Shown here in pieces: positions 45,215 to 55,827 of a stretch of DNA of 64,000 bases (its first letter is position 1; each line of letters begins with the position of its first letter). The stretch is from Helichrysum umbraculigerum (Eukaryota > Streptophyta > Magnoliopsida > Asterales > Asteraceae): NCBI GenBank assembly GCA_949592205.1, contig CATIUR010000001.1, forward strand, positions 310,710,250-310,774,249. Direction: 5' to 3'. A model generated the notes under the pieces. The model saw nothing but the letters and a program-made list of their open reading frames with translations, had not been told where the DNA came from and did no database searches. The position numbers and the translations under genes were made by a program.

Positions 45215-46566
45215 CTATTTGTCAGGCAATCCTAGAGGCTTCCTTGCATCCATCAGTAGACACAAGGGGTAATATTGGTACATACCTAAGAGTTTAAAAC
45301 AGGTTATGGCCAGGGTATGTCCAATATAAGGAGATGGTTCAAATTGAGGGAATGGTTTTACCGGATGTATAACAAATCTCTCAACTTCTAATACCTGCTT
45401 AGGTAGGATTGTCGGAATGGGTTGGTCAAAGGAATCCTTACTACTCCAGGACGTATATGTCATTATGTGGTGGAGAGAAGGTTTGTAGGGAAACCATGAC
45501 GCAGAACCCTCCTTGCTTCCTATGGTCTTTGGGTCAATGATAATGTTGTACTTTGGGCATGGAGGTGGGACAGAGTCGATTAACGTCTCCAATCTTGTAG
45601 CAACATTCTCATCGACAACTTGGGTAACTGGCTGGTCTAAGGCAATTAAACGTTCAACTAGATCAGTGGGTGATTCATCAAGAAAGATATGTGGGATATC
45701 ATCAACCACAACTTGTTGTGGGATAGTATCAACCACGTCGGTTTGAATTGGGATGAGATGACTTCTCAGAGTTGGTGCACATTCCTCTGGTCCTTCTGAA
45801 GCTGAGTCTTCCGTATAAATCTCCACTTTTGGGTTCTCCATTTCTATCTCTTCATCTACCTCGTCATACTCGTCACTCCGGCCGGAAGTTTCAAGTGGCA
45901 TTGGTTCGGAAAGTTCCTCTAGAATGAACTCCTCGTTGGTCTCGGACGTAGATAGGTTAAGAACGGGTGGAAGTGAGGATTTAGAAGATTGGGTAGGTGT
46001 AGAATTTGAAGGAGTTTTGCAACCAGACTCATGAGAATGGAAGTCTTTGTCAAGTGATGTAGATGTGGTGTGTGGGTGCCTCTCATCTTCCTGTAGCCTA
46101 TAGTCAGTTGTAACTTGATCCCTAGTTCTCTCACTTCTCACTTGGACTAGTATTTCTATTTTAGACAGCCTATTGGTACACCTTCTAAGCATGTCGTCTT
46201 GTTCTTAAGTAATTGTTCAAGTGGTTTATGAGAGGGTGAAAGAGTAGCATTACTGCTGAGATAAGCTATGGGCATATCTCTCAAGTCAGAACTTTCATAC
46301 GGTTGTGGTTCGTATACAGGGAAAGATGAGTGTGGATAGACTCTGAATGGTTCAGGATAGTAAGGTTGGTATTGATGTTGTTGGAAAGCATAAGGGTCAT
46401 AATGATGTTGTAATTGAGGATTTAAGTACCCTATGTTTTCCGAATAATTCATACTATACCTTTGACATTCATTATCTACGTGGACATCACTCCTACGTCT
46501 ATCTTGGTTTAAATTAATGAGACTTTCCAATTGATCACTTAGTTGTTGTACAGTTACCATTGCCAA
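45215..46566 (-). pseudogene. Unfamiliar ORF replacing gag-pol in Athila-2 (one frameshift)
   Basis: The first frame starts at ATG 46566 and stops at 46156 (136 aa): a helix-like N-terminus, then Tyr/Pro/Gln/His-rich sequence (about residues 35-90). The second frame (46192-45215) continues for 325 aa. They overlap near 46200, where a one-base change in an A-run explains the shift, so this was one protein of about 450 aa. The join region looks coiled-coil forming. Then come Ser/Thr-rich and strongly acidic segments (DEYDEVDEEIEMEN) and a globular, aromatic-rich C-terminal region of about 130 residues. No zinc knuckle, protease or RT motif. I do not recognise the family. Its place after the PBS suggests a gag-like role, but that is inference. 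Confidence 0.6.
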
Positions 46567-46767
46567 GTTATCAGTAAAGACAACACAAGAATAAGGATTT
46601 AGAATTAAAGTTGTAGTATGAAGGTAAGTTATTCTAAGCTAATCTAATTTAATCTAACTACACTAATCTAAGGGCAAAAAGTAACTTCAGACAGGGATGG
46701 TGAATCCAAGTCCAAAAGGATCGCTTAAAAACTAAATTTGTCTAAACAGGCTCCAAATCGTACTACC
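46567..46767 (-). other. Athila-2 leader
   Basis: Short untranslated region between PBS and the ORF; nothing further seen. Confidence 0.6.
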
Positions 46768-46786
46768 GTCCCCGGCAGCGGCGCCA
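46768..46786 (-). other. Primer binding site of Athila-2
   Basis: TGGCGCCGCTGCCGGGGAC on the - strand, six bases after the LTR end, identical to the Athila-1 PBS. Confidence 0.88.
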
Positions 46787-46792
46787 AAAACT

Positions 46793-48580
46793 TGACACGC
46801 ATCCAATGGTCGGTTCAGGAATCGCTTCCCGTCGTTGCGGACCTTTCCGCTGGGCGCGGCGTCAGGTGGTAGTTTTAAATTTATATTTTGTCGGGGGAGC
46901 CTAATCCTTCGTACTATCTACTGGTACTTGGTACGAATACCTGATACTAGTATATGGTAAGGATGATCCAGGGTCGTTCCTCACGACGGCAGAATTGAAA
47001 CAGAGCTCGTTCAGATAACTTAGTGATCAAGCTAGGGTTTAGATAGTTGGATAGGTATTTGATTTGATTTTTTTATCTAATTAAAACTACTAAAACTAAT
47101 AAAACATAAAAGTAAAAGGGAAGCTAGCATACACGTAACACTTAAATATAACAAAGACGTGGTTCACCATGATTTAAAATAGAGTATAGTTGGGATGATG
47201 TTTTATTGGGGACACATTCAGCTAATAGACAGATAAACTTAGTTGTAAACACTAGGACCCTACTTATTTAGTTCCGGATCTAAATACGTATGTCACTGAG
47301 TACCTAGGCTATCATGAACCCTGATCAGATCAGACTGTTTTCAAACCCCCTGAACTTGTCTTGAATAAGACCAAGTAACCCTTAAAGTATCTAGGGTGCA
47401 GGCATAAGGCAACAGACCGCAATTGTATTTACTGACCTTTCTTAACCCCAAAGTCTATTTGTTATTATCTAACTATGTACTGGTTGTTAACTGTTATTAT
47501 TCTAAACTATCGGTATTGTAGAGTTAAGCAATGTTTATGGAGCATTAAGCTCTCTTGACATAACTCTGTATTCATTCATTAAAGCATATATTCTACCGTC
47601 ATAAACATAGACCCTCCTTTACATTTAGGCGTTCATCCCTAGGAATACTCACGGTGTACAGGGCAATTAGGCATTTCCACAGTGTTCCAAATCCTAGATG
47701 TACTAACGGTGTAGCGGGCATTTAAGCATTTCCACAGTTTTCCAGATCTTAGGTGTAATAACGGTGTATAGGGCAACGAGCATTTCCACAGCTTTAATTC
47801 CTAGACCCGAGTTCTAGAAGGATCACTTTTAGGTATTCCACGATGAAACAGTCCTACGACATTTCCTTAGCTTTCACGTATTTGACGCTATACGAAGTAC
47901 TGTGCCGTTTTACAGAAAGTTCATAGCTTCCTACTGTAAATAGAGATAACTGTATCTACGTAGTATTAGGGTTTGCAAAGTCCTATCCTAAGGGCAACAG
48001 TTACGTGAAAGTCTGGAAAGGGTGATGAGACATTAGATCTATATTCAGGATAAGCTTAGACAGATAACAAAGTATAACAACTCCCAATTATATGATTTCG
48101 TTCGTTGCTTAAAACGCACGTATCTCCTTCGTTACACCTCCGTTTGACCCGATTCTTTCGCCCACGATCTCAAAATTCCGTTACGCTTCTAATGGTACCA
48201 ATCTCATATAAATTGGATGTGTGTAACTTAAGCATGTTTGGAATGACTTTTAACGATATGTAGAAGCCGTATCTCTTCCGTTCTTCACCTAATTTGCATG
48301 ATTCTTGATTCTCCCGTCTCGTTTTTACCTATTACAACATATCATTAGGATAGAATGTGCTTATCATAAGGTAAATGAGGGTGTGAGAATTGGTTGTTGT
48401 TTATTCGCTCTGTTTTGCTCGTTATTTGGACGTTTTCAGTGATTTTTGTAGCAACGCCTATATTTGGAGCACTTTAGTGAATTTTAGTAAATAATGATTG
48501 TTTTGGAATGTTTTCACTAAAGATGTGTCCAAAAAGTGTGGAATATCGTACTTAAAAACTTGACTTTTTGCGTCACATCA
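46793..48580 (-). repeat. 5' LTR of Athila-2 (1788 bp, promoter deleted)
   Basis: Matches the other LTR except for a gap of about 780 bp corresponding to 40689-41470; the junction is near 48091 (caattata joined to tgatttcg). The missing part contains the palindromes, the TATA box and the CT-rich start region, so this copy probably cannot be transcribed from its own promoter. Confidence 0.88.
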
Positions 48581-48913
48581 ATCACCTTAAATTTTCCGTT
48601 CTTAATATTCTTATAGAAATAGATCTTAATTCATGTTTTATGATTCTCTAGGAAAATCCAAGACTGGAGGTGAAAGAAACAGAAAAAACGGAAGAAAGAC
48701 GGAGAATATATGCAGTCTGGAAGCTCGACGATCGTCATCCGGATCACACAAAAGTCAAACACCTCTAAATTTGGCAAACTTAGTGTCATCTGAAGCGTAA
48801 TGGAAAAACAAATCCAACGGCACAAGAATCAAGCAAAACGGACTCAAAACGAAGAAGATACGGACGAACCAAGCAACCGAGAAGTCAGCGGAGGGCAAAT
48901 GCAGCACCAACCT

Positions 48914-48930
48914 CCCCCCCCCCCCCCCCC
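48914..48930. repeat. Poly-C run
   Basis: Seventeen C in a row inside LTR E; its length may be unreliable in the assembly. Confidence 0.9.
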
Positions 48931-48940
48931 TTCACTCTAG

Positions 48941-48974
48941 GTACCGTATACGGTACATAGAGTGCCGTATACGG
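48941..48974. promoter_or_regulatory. Palindromes upstream of LTR E TATA box
   Basis: A perfect 16-bp palindrome, gtaccgtatacggtac (48941-48956), and ccgtatacgg (48965-48974). The TATA box follows about 147 bp downstream. Confidence 0.6.
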
Positions 48975-49120
48975 AACTTATGGTGCCATTTGGTGCTTTG
49001 TTTGCCTTGTAAATGGTAGAGGGTGCCATTTGACCCCCCCTGTTGCTTGCTCGCCCCGTGTAACGCTTTAATGCTTGTTCTTTGAGCTTAAAGGCTTGTA
49101 CCATGACCAACTCTCTTCCC

Positions 49121-49129
49121 CTATAAATA
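49121..49129 (+). promoter_or_regulatory. TATA box of LTR E
   Basis: CTATAAATA followed by a CT-rich region (49140-49216), the same arrangement as in Athila-1. Confidence 0.65.
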
Positions 49130-50902
49130 CTCACCTCATTCCACCATTTTCAACACACCATTCACCTCTCATTTCTCAATTTTCTCATTTATCTCTCTCT
49201 TTGTTTCTCTCTCTAGAAATAAGCTAGTAGGTTATAGTTTAGGGTAGAAGCTTTTAATAGATTTTGTACGGAGATACTTCGAGACTTCAGATTCATGAAG
49301 ATTTGTCTGTTTACTCTCTTATTCAGGTTTAATACAATCTCTCGTATTTATTCTATTAATCATGTTATCTTATTATGCATGCTTAGGAATGAATGCTAGA
49401 ATTATGTTAGGATAGACAAATCAATGTTTGTTGTGATGTATGCAATGTTAGGATAGTTATGATTTAATTTGCCATGCTGTTACTCTGCCTGTATGAGTTT
49501 AAACTGTTTGAGAACTTATAAGCTAGACCTCTGCCCGTTTTATCTATCCAACTTATGCTGTGGTTTGTGTCCTCCTCCCTAGAACATGGCCAATTGCTAG
49601 AAGTAGGATTGCCAACTATTCTGTGTATGATGATCAATGAACTCAACATGGTCGTTGTTCCCTTGATTGAAATATATCCGAGGGACACGAAGCATAAGAG
49701 TAGAGATAGATTAGGTTCATGCTTGTATGTTGTGTATCTTTGGGACAATTCCGGGATACCCATGATCTAATCCTCAGGTCAGTTAATGTGATGCTAGTGT
49801 CCCGTCCTACTGCATGTTCTTGTTTGATTGTTGCTTAGGTACTGCATGCTAGACATACATAACCATTATCACTGCCCTGCTAATTAGATTTTCATAAACA
49901 TAATAAACATAATACAGGTAGGTTAACATGCATTTAATAGTTGTGATGATTGTATGATTAATGATGAACAATTCAACTGACCGTTAGACAGATTATCCCA
50001 ACCGGTTCCGCATGTTAAACCCTGTTCATGATATTGTTCAATGAACGATTCATGCCATGATACGGACGTCCTCCGGATGTCTGAGACTGGGGACCTGGAT
50101 TAGAGGATGATTGTCGGTTGAATTGGTCTGTGCATTTGGGAGAACTTCCGGTGTACTAGACACTCTATAACTGCTATCCATGAGACATATTATGTATCTG
50201 ATTGCGGACAACTCTACGTTAGGTATATAATAGGATCGTAGTTGTAGCTCATTAACAAATATAGGAATGTCTAGTGAGTAATCTGGAATCCTAATTGGTA
50301 TAACGGAAAAGATGTAAAACGTCCGAGTATCCGGTATAGCGTTGGAACCACCACTGGTGTAGTACAAATATGTGAAAGCCGAGTAAAGGCCGTAGGCATA
50401 ATACTTTATCACTAATTAAGCTTATATGACCTGACCGGATTAGTCATCACACCTAGTAGCCTTATCCCTCATAACTATCCACCTAATATCATTGCCGAAA
50501 TCACAGCAAACATATTCCTTATCTTGATTTCTCTGCGTTCTCCGTACAACCCCACCTTTAATTTAGTTTTTAATTTTAGTAATTAGATTAGAAAACCAAA
50601 CCAACCTATCAAAAAGTTTAAAAATCCCAGTTAAATTACAAAAGGAAATTAACCCTCATAAGATCCCATGCCCGTTGTAGTTTGAAGAACGACACCTGAG
50701 TCATACGTACCGCTTACTGCCCTTTAGGTCTTTAAGTTGTATCAAAACTTAGGATACCCAGCATAACAAATATAAAACCCACTGCCGTGAGCCCTTGCCG
50801 GACGGTTCAACGACCGGAGTAAAATCCGACCGACCGCTGGGGTTGCGACAAAGGGTCCTAGGTTATAGTCTAAGTCAATCCACCTAATTCTCTATAACCA
50901 AT

Positions 50903-50915
50903 GGCTCTGATACCA
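50903..50915 (-). other. Primer binding site of element F
   Basis: TGGTATCAGAGCC on the - strand, tRNA-iMet type, three bases from LTR C. Confidence 0.9.
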
Positions 50916-50918
50916 ATC

Positions 50919-52550
50919 TGTCAAACCCCGTCTAAAGCGGAAGCAACGGAATGCAACTATGATAGGACCACAACACATCAATATAAAGAGATTACTAAAT
51001 GAATTCAAACCAATGTGTTGCGATGTCATTAACACGAATGACGGTTCGTGCCAAAACAATACACATCAACAATGATGATATGTCATACAATAAATAAATG
51101 CCATCAACAAGGATAAGGCAAAACACGCCTTTCCAAACAATCGAAATGTTAAAAACCAAATGTTTCATAAATCTTGAATAACACTTAATGCAACCTAAAC
51201 AGTCCACTAAGTTTTATTGTCCTCAGCCTTAGTACCACTAGTGCTACCTGAAAATAAATGCTCGAAAATGTCAACACAAAGGTTGGTGAGCTTCGCAGGT
51301 TTAATAAAACACACATAAATACAGTTTGCTGTGATAAATGAGCTTGTTAGGACAATGACAAGAAATGGTACATATGTCCACAACCAATGATGCTTGATAT
51401 CTATACTACCAAGGAGTAAGACGACTAGCATAATAAACGAGTCGGCATGATGTCATTGCCTCAGCAAGACGAATAGCCTCAACGAGTCGGCGTGATGTCA
51501 ATACCCCCAAAGGAGTAAGACAAATAGCCTCAATGGGTCGGCATGATGTCATGACTAATAGCCTCAATGGGTCGGCGTGATGTCAATACCCCCAAAGGAG
51601 TAAGACAAATAGCCTCAATAGTTCTCATAGTTCTCAAGTAGCGCACATAATTTCACATAATGTCACACATTTCAAGCATATGTCCAAAAAGAAATATGTG
51701 TATTCACAGCATGAAAAACAGTTGATTAAAACATGTTGAGCATTCTTTTCCCCCAAAGAAAAATAAGTAATAAAATGGGGCCACAAAAACTCACCTTGAT
51801 TAACAAAGCAAATCACGTCCTCATATATATCCACGAAATCGACACGTTAATCTACAAGTCAAATATGTATTGGGTCTAACCTAGACAAGGTGATGCCCTT
51901 CCATTTTTCCCATAATGATGTTCCATTTCCACACTTTTAAGTCTCTCAAAATTCCCTAGTTCATATATTGATTCTAGTATAAGCCCTTGTGTATAAAATG
52001 ATTGCAAATTACATTTTCAATTGGAATACACTTTCTGACCAAAACTTTAATGTCACTTTACTAATTTTAAAACATAAATAAATGAAGTTATTAGACTCCC
52101 TAAATTTTACTACAAACCCTTTTATGTATCTATAACTTACAATAATTTTCTCAAAATTTATCTCAATGTCTAACCATTTTTAAAAATTCCTCCAAGTAAA
52201 CTGTACACAGTTAAAACGTTTTTCTGACATCCCAAAACTTTTATAATAATTAAAATACTTACAGACCTTTGAAAATTACAATATTTTGACACCAATCACT
52301 TAACACTTTGAAGTTGTTCCAGTAAAATTTTTAAAGCTAAATTCAATGTCTAACACACGTTTTCATAAATCACAACACAACCAAAAATGTAAACCGAAAA
52401 ATACAGATTTGACCACTTGTCTTGTAAAAATGATTTAACAAACCAAAACTCACTAGTTCACCCTGAAACCAATGCTATCAGAAAGTAGACTCTTTGTACT
52501 TAGTTTTAGACCCAAATTTCATCCAAAACCATCATGTTATAACCAAATTA
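50919..52550 (-). repeat. LTR C: 5' LTR of element F
   Basis: Begins (on +) tgtcaaaccccg next to the PBS. The block at 51240-51300 (tcaacacaaaggttggtgagc) and the cccc-caataag-like/ctcacct block near 51755-51795 match the other gypsy LTRs in order. The far end is not clear; similarity fades by about 52550 and no ...ACA terminus was found before element A at 53223. Confidence 0.7.
51430..51622. repeat. Tandem repeats in LTR C
   Basis: Repeats of agcctcaatgggtcggcgtg with atgtcaatacccccaaagga and shortened versions, at 0.5-0.7 kb from the LTR 3' end. This is the same zone where LTR B and LTR D carry unrelated arrays. Confidence 0.82.
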
Positions 52551-53040
52551 CAACTCCCTAAACCCGACATAATATTCTGTCCAGATTAGGGTTTTACATC
52601 TAAGTCCCATTTTCCGCATCTCAACAAGTCTAAACCGATTATATGGCCACTGATGAACGCGCATAAGTACTATATTTAAGTAGTATTTCACCCCTATTTC
52701 TTGAATGTTTTTATTGCAATTAATTAAGTTTAGATACTTATTTCGTTCATATTTGAAATTAGTTGTGGAAATGAAGCTTTTTGAAGAAAAGGACGGAAAA
52801 TAGTCAATAAAAGTGTTTTTTTTGGGTAAAGGGTAAATACCCGGTAAATATATTTCTCCAAAAAACCAATAAGTACATAGGATGTGAGTGAATCTCACAT
52901 CTCAGCCCGTTAGATAGGCGATAAAGACTACATAACAAGGACATAACCACTACCTAACATTTGACTCAACAAAAGAATCAAACAAAAACCAAAACACAAA
53001 CGTCAACCATTACATTTGACTCAACCACATCAAACATAAA
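52551..53040. other. Unassigned stretch between LTR C and element A
   Basis: AT-rich. Only notable item: gggtaaagggtaaatacccg near 52825-52844, a short partly inverted motif. The frame at 52548-52898 has no recognisable domain. It may be the rest of LTR C or a separate insertion. Confidence 0.4.
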
Positions 53041-53211
53041 CTATCTTTTAACCTGCCCACGGAGGTTAATATCAAAAGCCTTACAGAAAGCCTCTTGTTC
53101 TTCAGTTAAATCATAGACTTGATCTTCATAACCCCCATAAAAATCATCATCATCATAGTACTCAAGATTGCTAACATTACCACCTCCTCCTGACCCAGAT
53201 CCACATGCCAT
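53041..53211 (-). CDS. Small ORF, 56 aa, gene fragment of unknown origin
   Basis: ATG at 53211, stop at 53041. Gly/Ser-rich N-terminus, then an acidic Tyr/Asp stretch (EYYDDDDFYGGYED), then a well-formed segment, LTEEQEAFCKAFDINLRGQV. The composition is protein-like and unlike the flanking AT-rich DNA. It is cut off from anything upstream by element A, which begins 12 bp away, so it could be the last exon of a gene or transposase. I do not recognise it. Confidence 0.35.
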   Translation of the reverse strand: MACGSGSGGGGNVSNLEYYDDDDFYGGYEDQVYDLTEEQEAFCKAFDINLRGQVKR

Positions 53212-54175
53212 AAATTGGGAGGTGTGACACCCGACAAATTTGGACTAGTAATTAGTGCCTAATCAAGTTGTAATACATGTAATTAGTTCTGTGTTAGGCT
53301 AATTAATGTATCAAAATATATGTTGTTGAATATATATATATACAAGAATACGATTTAATTAAATCGTACAAGTCTCAAACCGAACGTGTTTTGATCAATT
53401 AAATACGGACGTTGGTGAACAGATTAATTTAAATAATACAATGTTATTTAAAGATACACTTAAATCCACAATATTATTTTATAATATTTCGTACACAATT
53501 CCTAACATACAATCGATGATTACGCAATTAAAATGTTAAAGCACACAAACAGACAAAACGAGATAACGTTATATTTTTATAACACAACTACTAAGTATTT
53601 TATGAAATACTTCAACAAAAATATCGAATAAATATTCGTATTTTTAAAACGTATATTAAACGTATAAAATAATTATTTAACGTTTAAACGATCGGGAAAA
53701 CGAACACCGTACGGAGCGCGACTACACGGAGCAAAATTTGGTGAAGCCCACACCGTGGACCCCCGAAAATCTGCCCCAAAAGTGGGGATCTCTTCCCCAT
53801 TTCTTCATTTCCATCATATTCTTTCTCTCTCTCTTTCTCCATTTTCTCTCAACCACAAACTACACCAAAAATCACCAAATCACCAAATAACACCCACAAA
53901 CGAACTCAAAATGACAAAGTAATTAGAGAAAAGGAGCCACCGCATCACGATCTACATTTCCATCTTTCCGGATTTTCGTTTCGGCACTTTGTAAGTTTCC
54001 GACAAAATCCCGAAACCTCTCGTTTTAGCTTATTTTTACATGTTTACGGGTTATTTGGGTTTATATATGTCCAAATATATGAATAAAACACGATTTCATA
54101 GCCTAAAAATGAGTTTGATTTGGGTTTTGGGGTGGAAAATCGCGAACAGCCGCTGTTTCTGGGCTGATGTTCTTC

Positions 54176-54426
54176 AATGCGACACAAGCCTTGTGTCGCA
54201 TGTTGTGTCGCATAAATCCTTTTGTGTCGTACCCTTTACGACACAACGTTGTGTCGCATCTTATGTCGTATTTTTCATACGACACAATCACTATGTCGCT
54301 GTTGAATCAGCATCTCGCATCTATGCGACACAACCCTTGTGTCGTATAGATATTGTGTCGCATTCCTATGCGACACAACCCTTGTGTTGCATAACAAATT
54401 ATTATGTCGCATATTGTGTCGCATAA
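54176..54426. repeat. tgcgacaca/tgtgtcgca inverted-repeat array in LTR A
   Basis: About a dozen copies of atgcgacacaa and its inverse ttgtgtcgcat alternate, so long hairpins can form. Frames through it on both strands are artefacts. Position matches the arrays in Tekay-1, Tekay-2, LTR B and LTR D. Confidence 0.88.
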
Positions 54427-54545
54427 AACAGAATATTTACAACTTTTTACTAAGTGTCGAGACCAAAATTTTATCACTTGATTTCACCCACATTGAAGTC
54501 CAGATGCGTTTTTCCTTAAAGCAATATAGTAGAAATAAAAATTTT

Positions 54546-54630
54546 CCAAGCTGACCTGGCAGCTCGACCCCAGCCAGGGGCTCTGCCCCTTGGACCCCGC
54601 TACCAGGGGCGCTGCCCCCGGACCCCCGTA
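54546..54630. repeat. GC-rich duplicated module in LTR A
   Basis: Ccaggggctctgccccttgg and ccaggggcgctgcccccgga are two diverged direct copies with internal dyads (ggggc...gcccc), within otherwise AT-rich DNA. Confidence 0.75.
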
Positions 54631-55814
54631 CTTAGATTCCGTAAGCACATTTTTCACCATGTGTCAAACTTGTACAACTTCAAAACACTTATACGATACA
54701 ACTTTTCAAACATAATGGAATTTGTTTTTCAAGTATAACGCTTCGAAATCAATGTGGTAACATCAAGACTATTATTACAATTAATCACCAACGGGCCGTA
54801 CACGTTTTCAAACATACAATTCAATCAACCAAATCGTAGTAATTTGGACAAGTCAATCAACCAAATCGGGGTAATTTGGACAAACAACTACAAAGGTAGT
54901 CTTTCGAGATGCCTAAACAATTAATAACCATCGCGTGTCATGGACACCTTCAGGTCACAAGTCTTCGGACCACACTTCAAGGCAAATCAAACCAAGTTAT
55001 TAATTCAAACTTTCAAGACTCAGGTGAGTTTCATGGCCCCATTTTCACTATTTTACAACTAGGGGTGTGATATTACTGCTCTGTTTCGTTTTACAAGTAG
55101 AACGCAAGTACCAATCTTCAAATACTACATGAGTTTCAAGCTAATCAATTTAAAGTCCTCTATAGCATAGTCTCTAATATTTTAGCATGAATGTTAGTAT
55201 ATGATATCATATGGGATTGACAATCCTCATCCGGGTTAGCACGCACTAACCAGTCAAACGGATGTATTAGCATTTGGGAAGACGAGTGTTGATTAGACAC
55301 TCGTAGGAGGCATTTCAAGTTAGGTTTCCTTAAGTGGGCCTGACAACTCAAGTTAAGCTCAGACTATGTGCTCATGGCTGTATAACTTTTCTTTTCTTTT
55401 TTGCTTAATTGCATTTTAAATTCAATTATAAATCTTGCGGTTCATACAAATATGTGTTGACATACAAACCTGTGAGCTCACCAGCTTTTCGCTGACCAAT
55501 TTTAGCATGTATCACAGGTGACCAGCAGTAGGTTGGACTGCTCAAGTAAGGATCAATTAGCTCGAGTCATCATGCAAACAATCAGAGATTTAGCTGCATT
55601 ATTATATTTTGTATAGATTAATTATATATTTAAATCTCTCAATTTCAACCGAGCTAATGTAAACAATATTTTTGATGTAAACTTTTGGTTTTATCAATAC
55701 AAATGTAAAACAACGCATATAGTGGTCGTTCATTATATCTTCGTGCTGTGATTATTGATTCGTAACACCCAATTCGTGCTTCCGCTAATCAATAAATTTG
55801 GGGGTGTTACAGAT

Positions 55815-55827
55815 TGGTATCAGTGCC
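55815..55827 (+). other. Primer binding site of element A
   Basis: Tggtatcagtgcc: iMet type with one change (agagcc to agtgcc), three bases after the LTR. Confidence 0.88.

Larger units (their letters stand above)
39403..48580 (-). mobile_element. Athila-2: Athila-like element without pol
   Basis: LTRs 39403-41958 and 46793-48580, TSD atcac (39398-39402 and 48581-48585), Athila PBS and PPT. The 4.8 kb interior has no RT, RNase H, integrase or protease. It carries one large unfamiliar ORF (45215-46566, frameshifted), a duplicated noncoding module and a 1.6 kb 3' block shared with Athila-1. The architecture fits a non-autonomous derivative mobilised in trans. Confidence 0.92.
39218..50850 (+). 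repeat. LTR E: solo Athila-type LTR split by Athila-2
   Basis: Begins TGATGTGACTCAAAATGTCATG and ends ggggttgcgaca. The flanks aaggg (39213-39217 and 50851-50855) are a perfect 5-bp TSD, and no internal domain is present, so it is a solo LTR left by recombination. Without Athila-2 and its TSD copy it is about 2.45 kb. Its right part (48586-50850) parallels the Athila-1 LTR: TATA box, CT-rich leader, the gtatagcg...gtaggcataatactt block and a terminal region with caacgaccg. Confidence 0.9.
53223..55811 (+). repeat. 5' LTR of element A (2589 bp)
   Basis: TGTGACACCCGAC...GGGGGTGTTACA. Conserved LTR blocks are present in order, including gggtttatatatgtcc near 54056, caccaacgggccgtacacg near 54786 and the cctgtgagctcaccagctttt block near 55468. 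Promoter region and CT-rich part near 53815-53850. Confidence 0.9.

Noticed and set aside
49464..50412. Frames of 71-120 aa in LTR E
   Set aside because: The sequence aligns with noncoding Athila LTR DNA in Athila-1; no conserved frame.
54040..54554. 128-aa and shorter Val/Ser/His/Cys-rich frames in LTR A
   Set aside because: They cross the inverted tgcgacaca array; the repetitive composition follows from the repeat.
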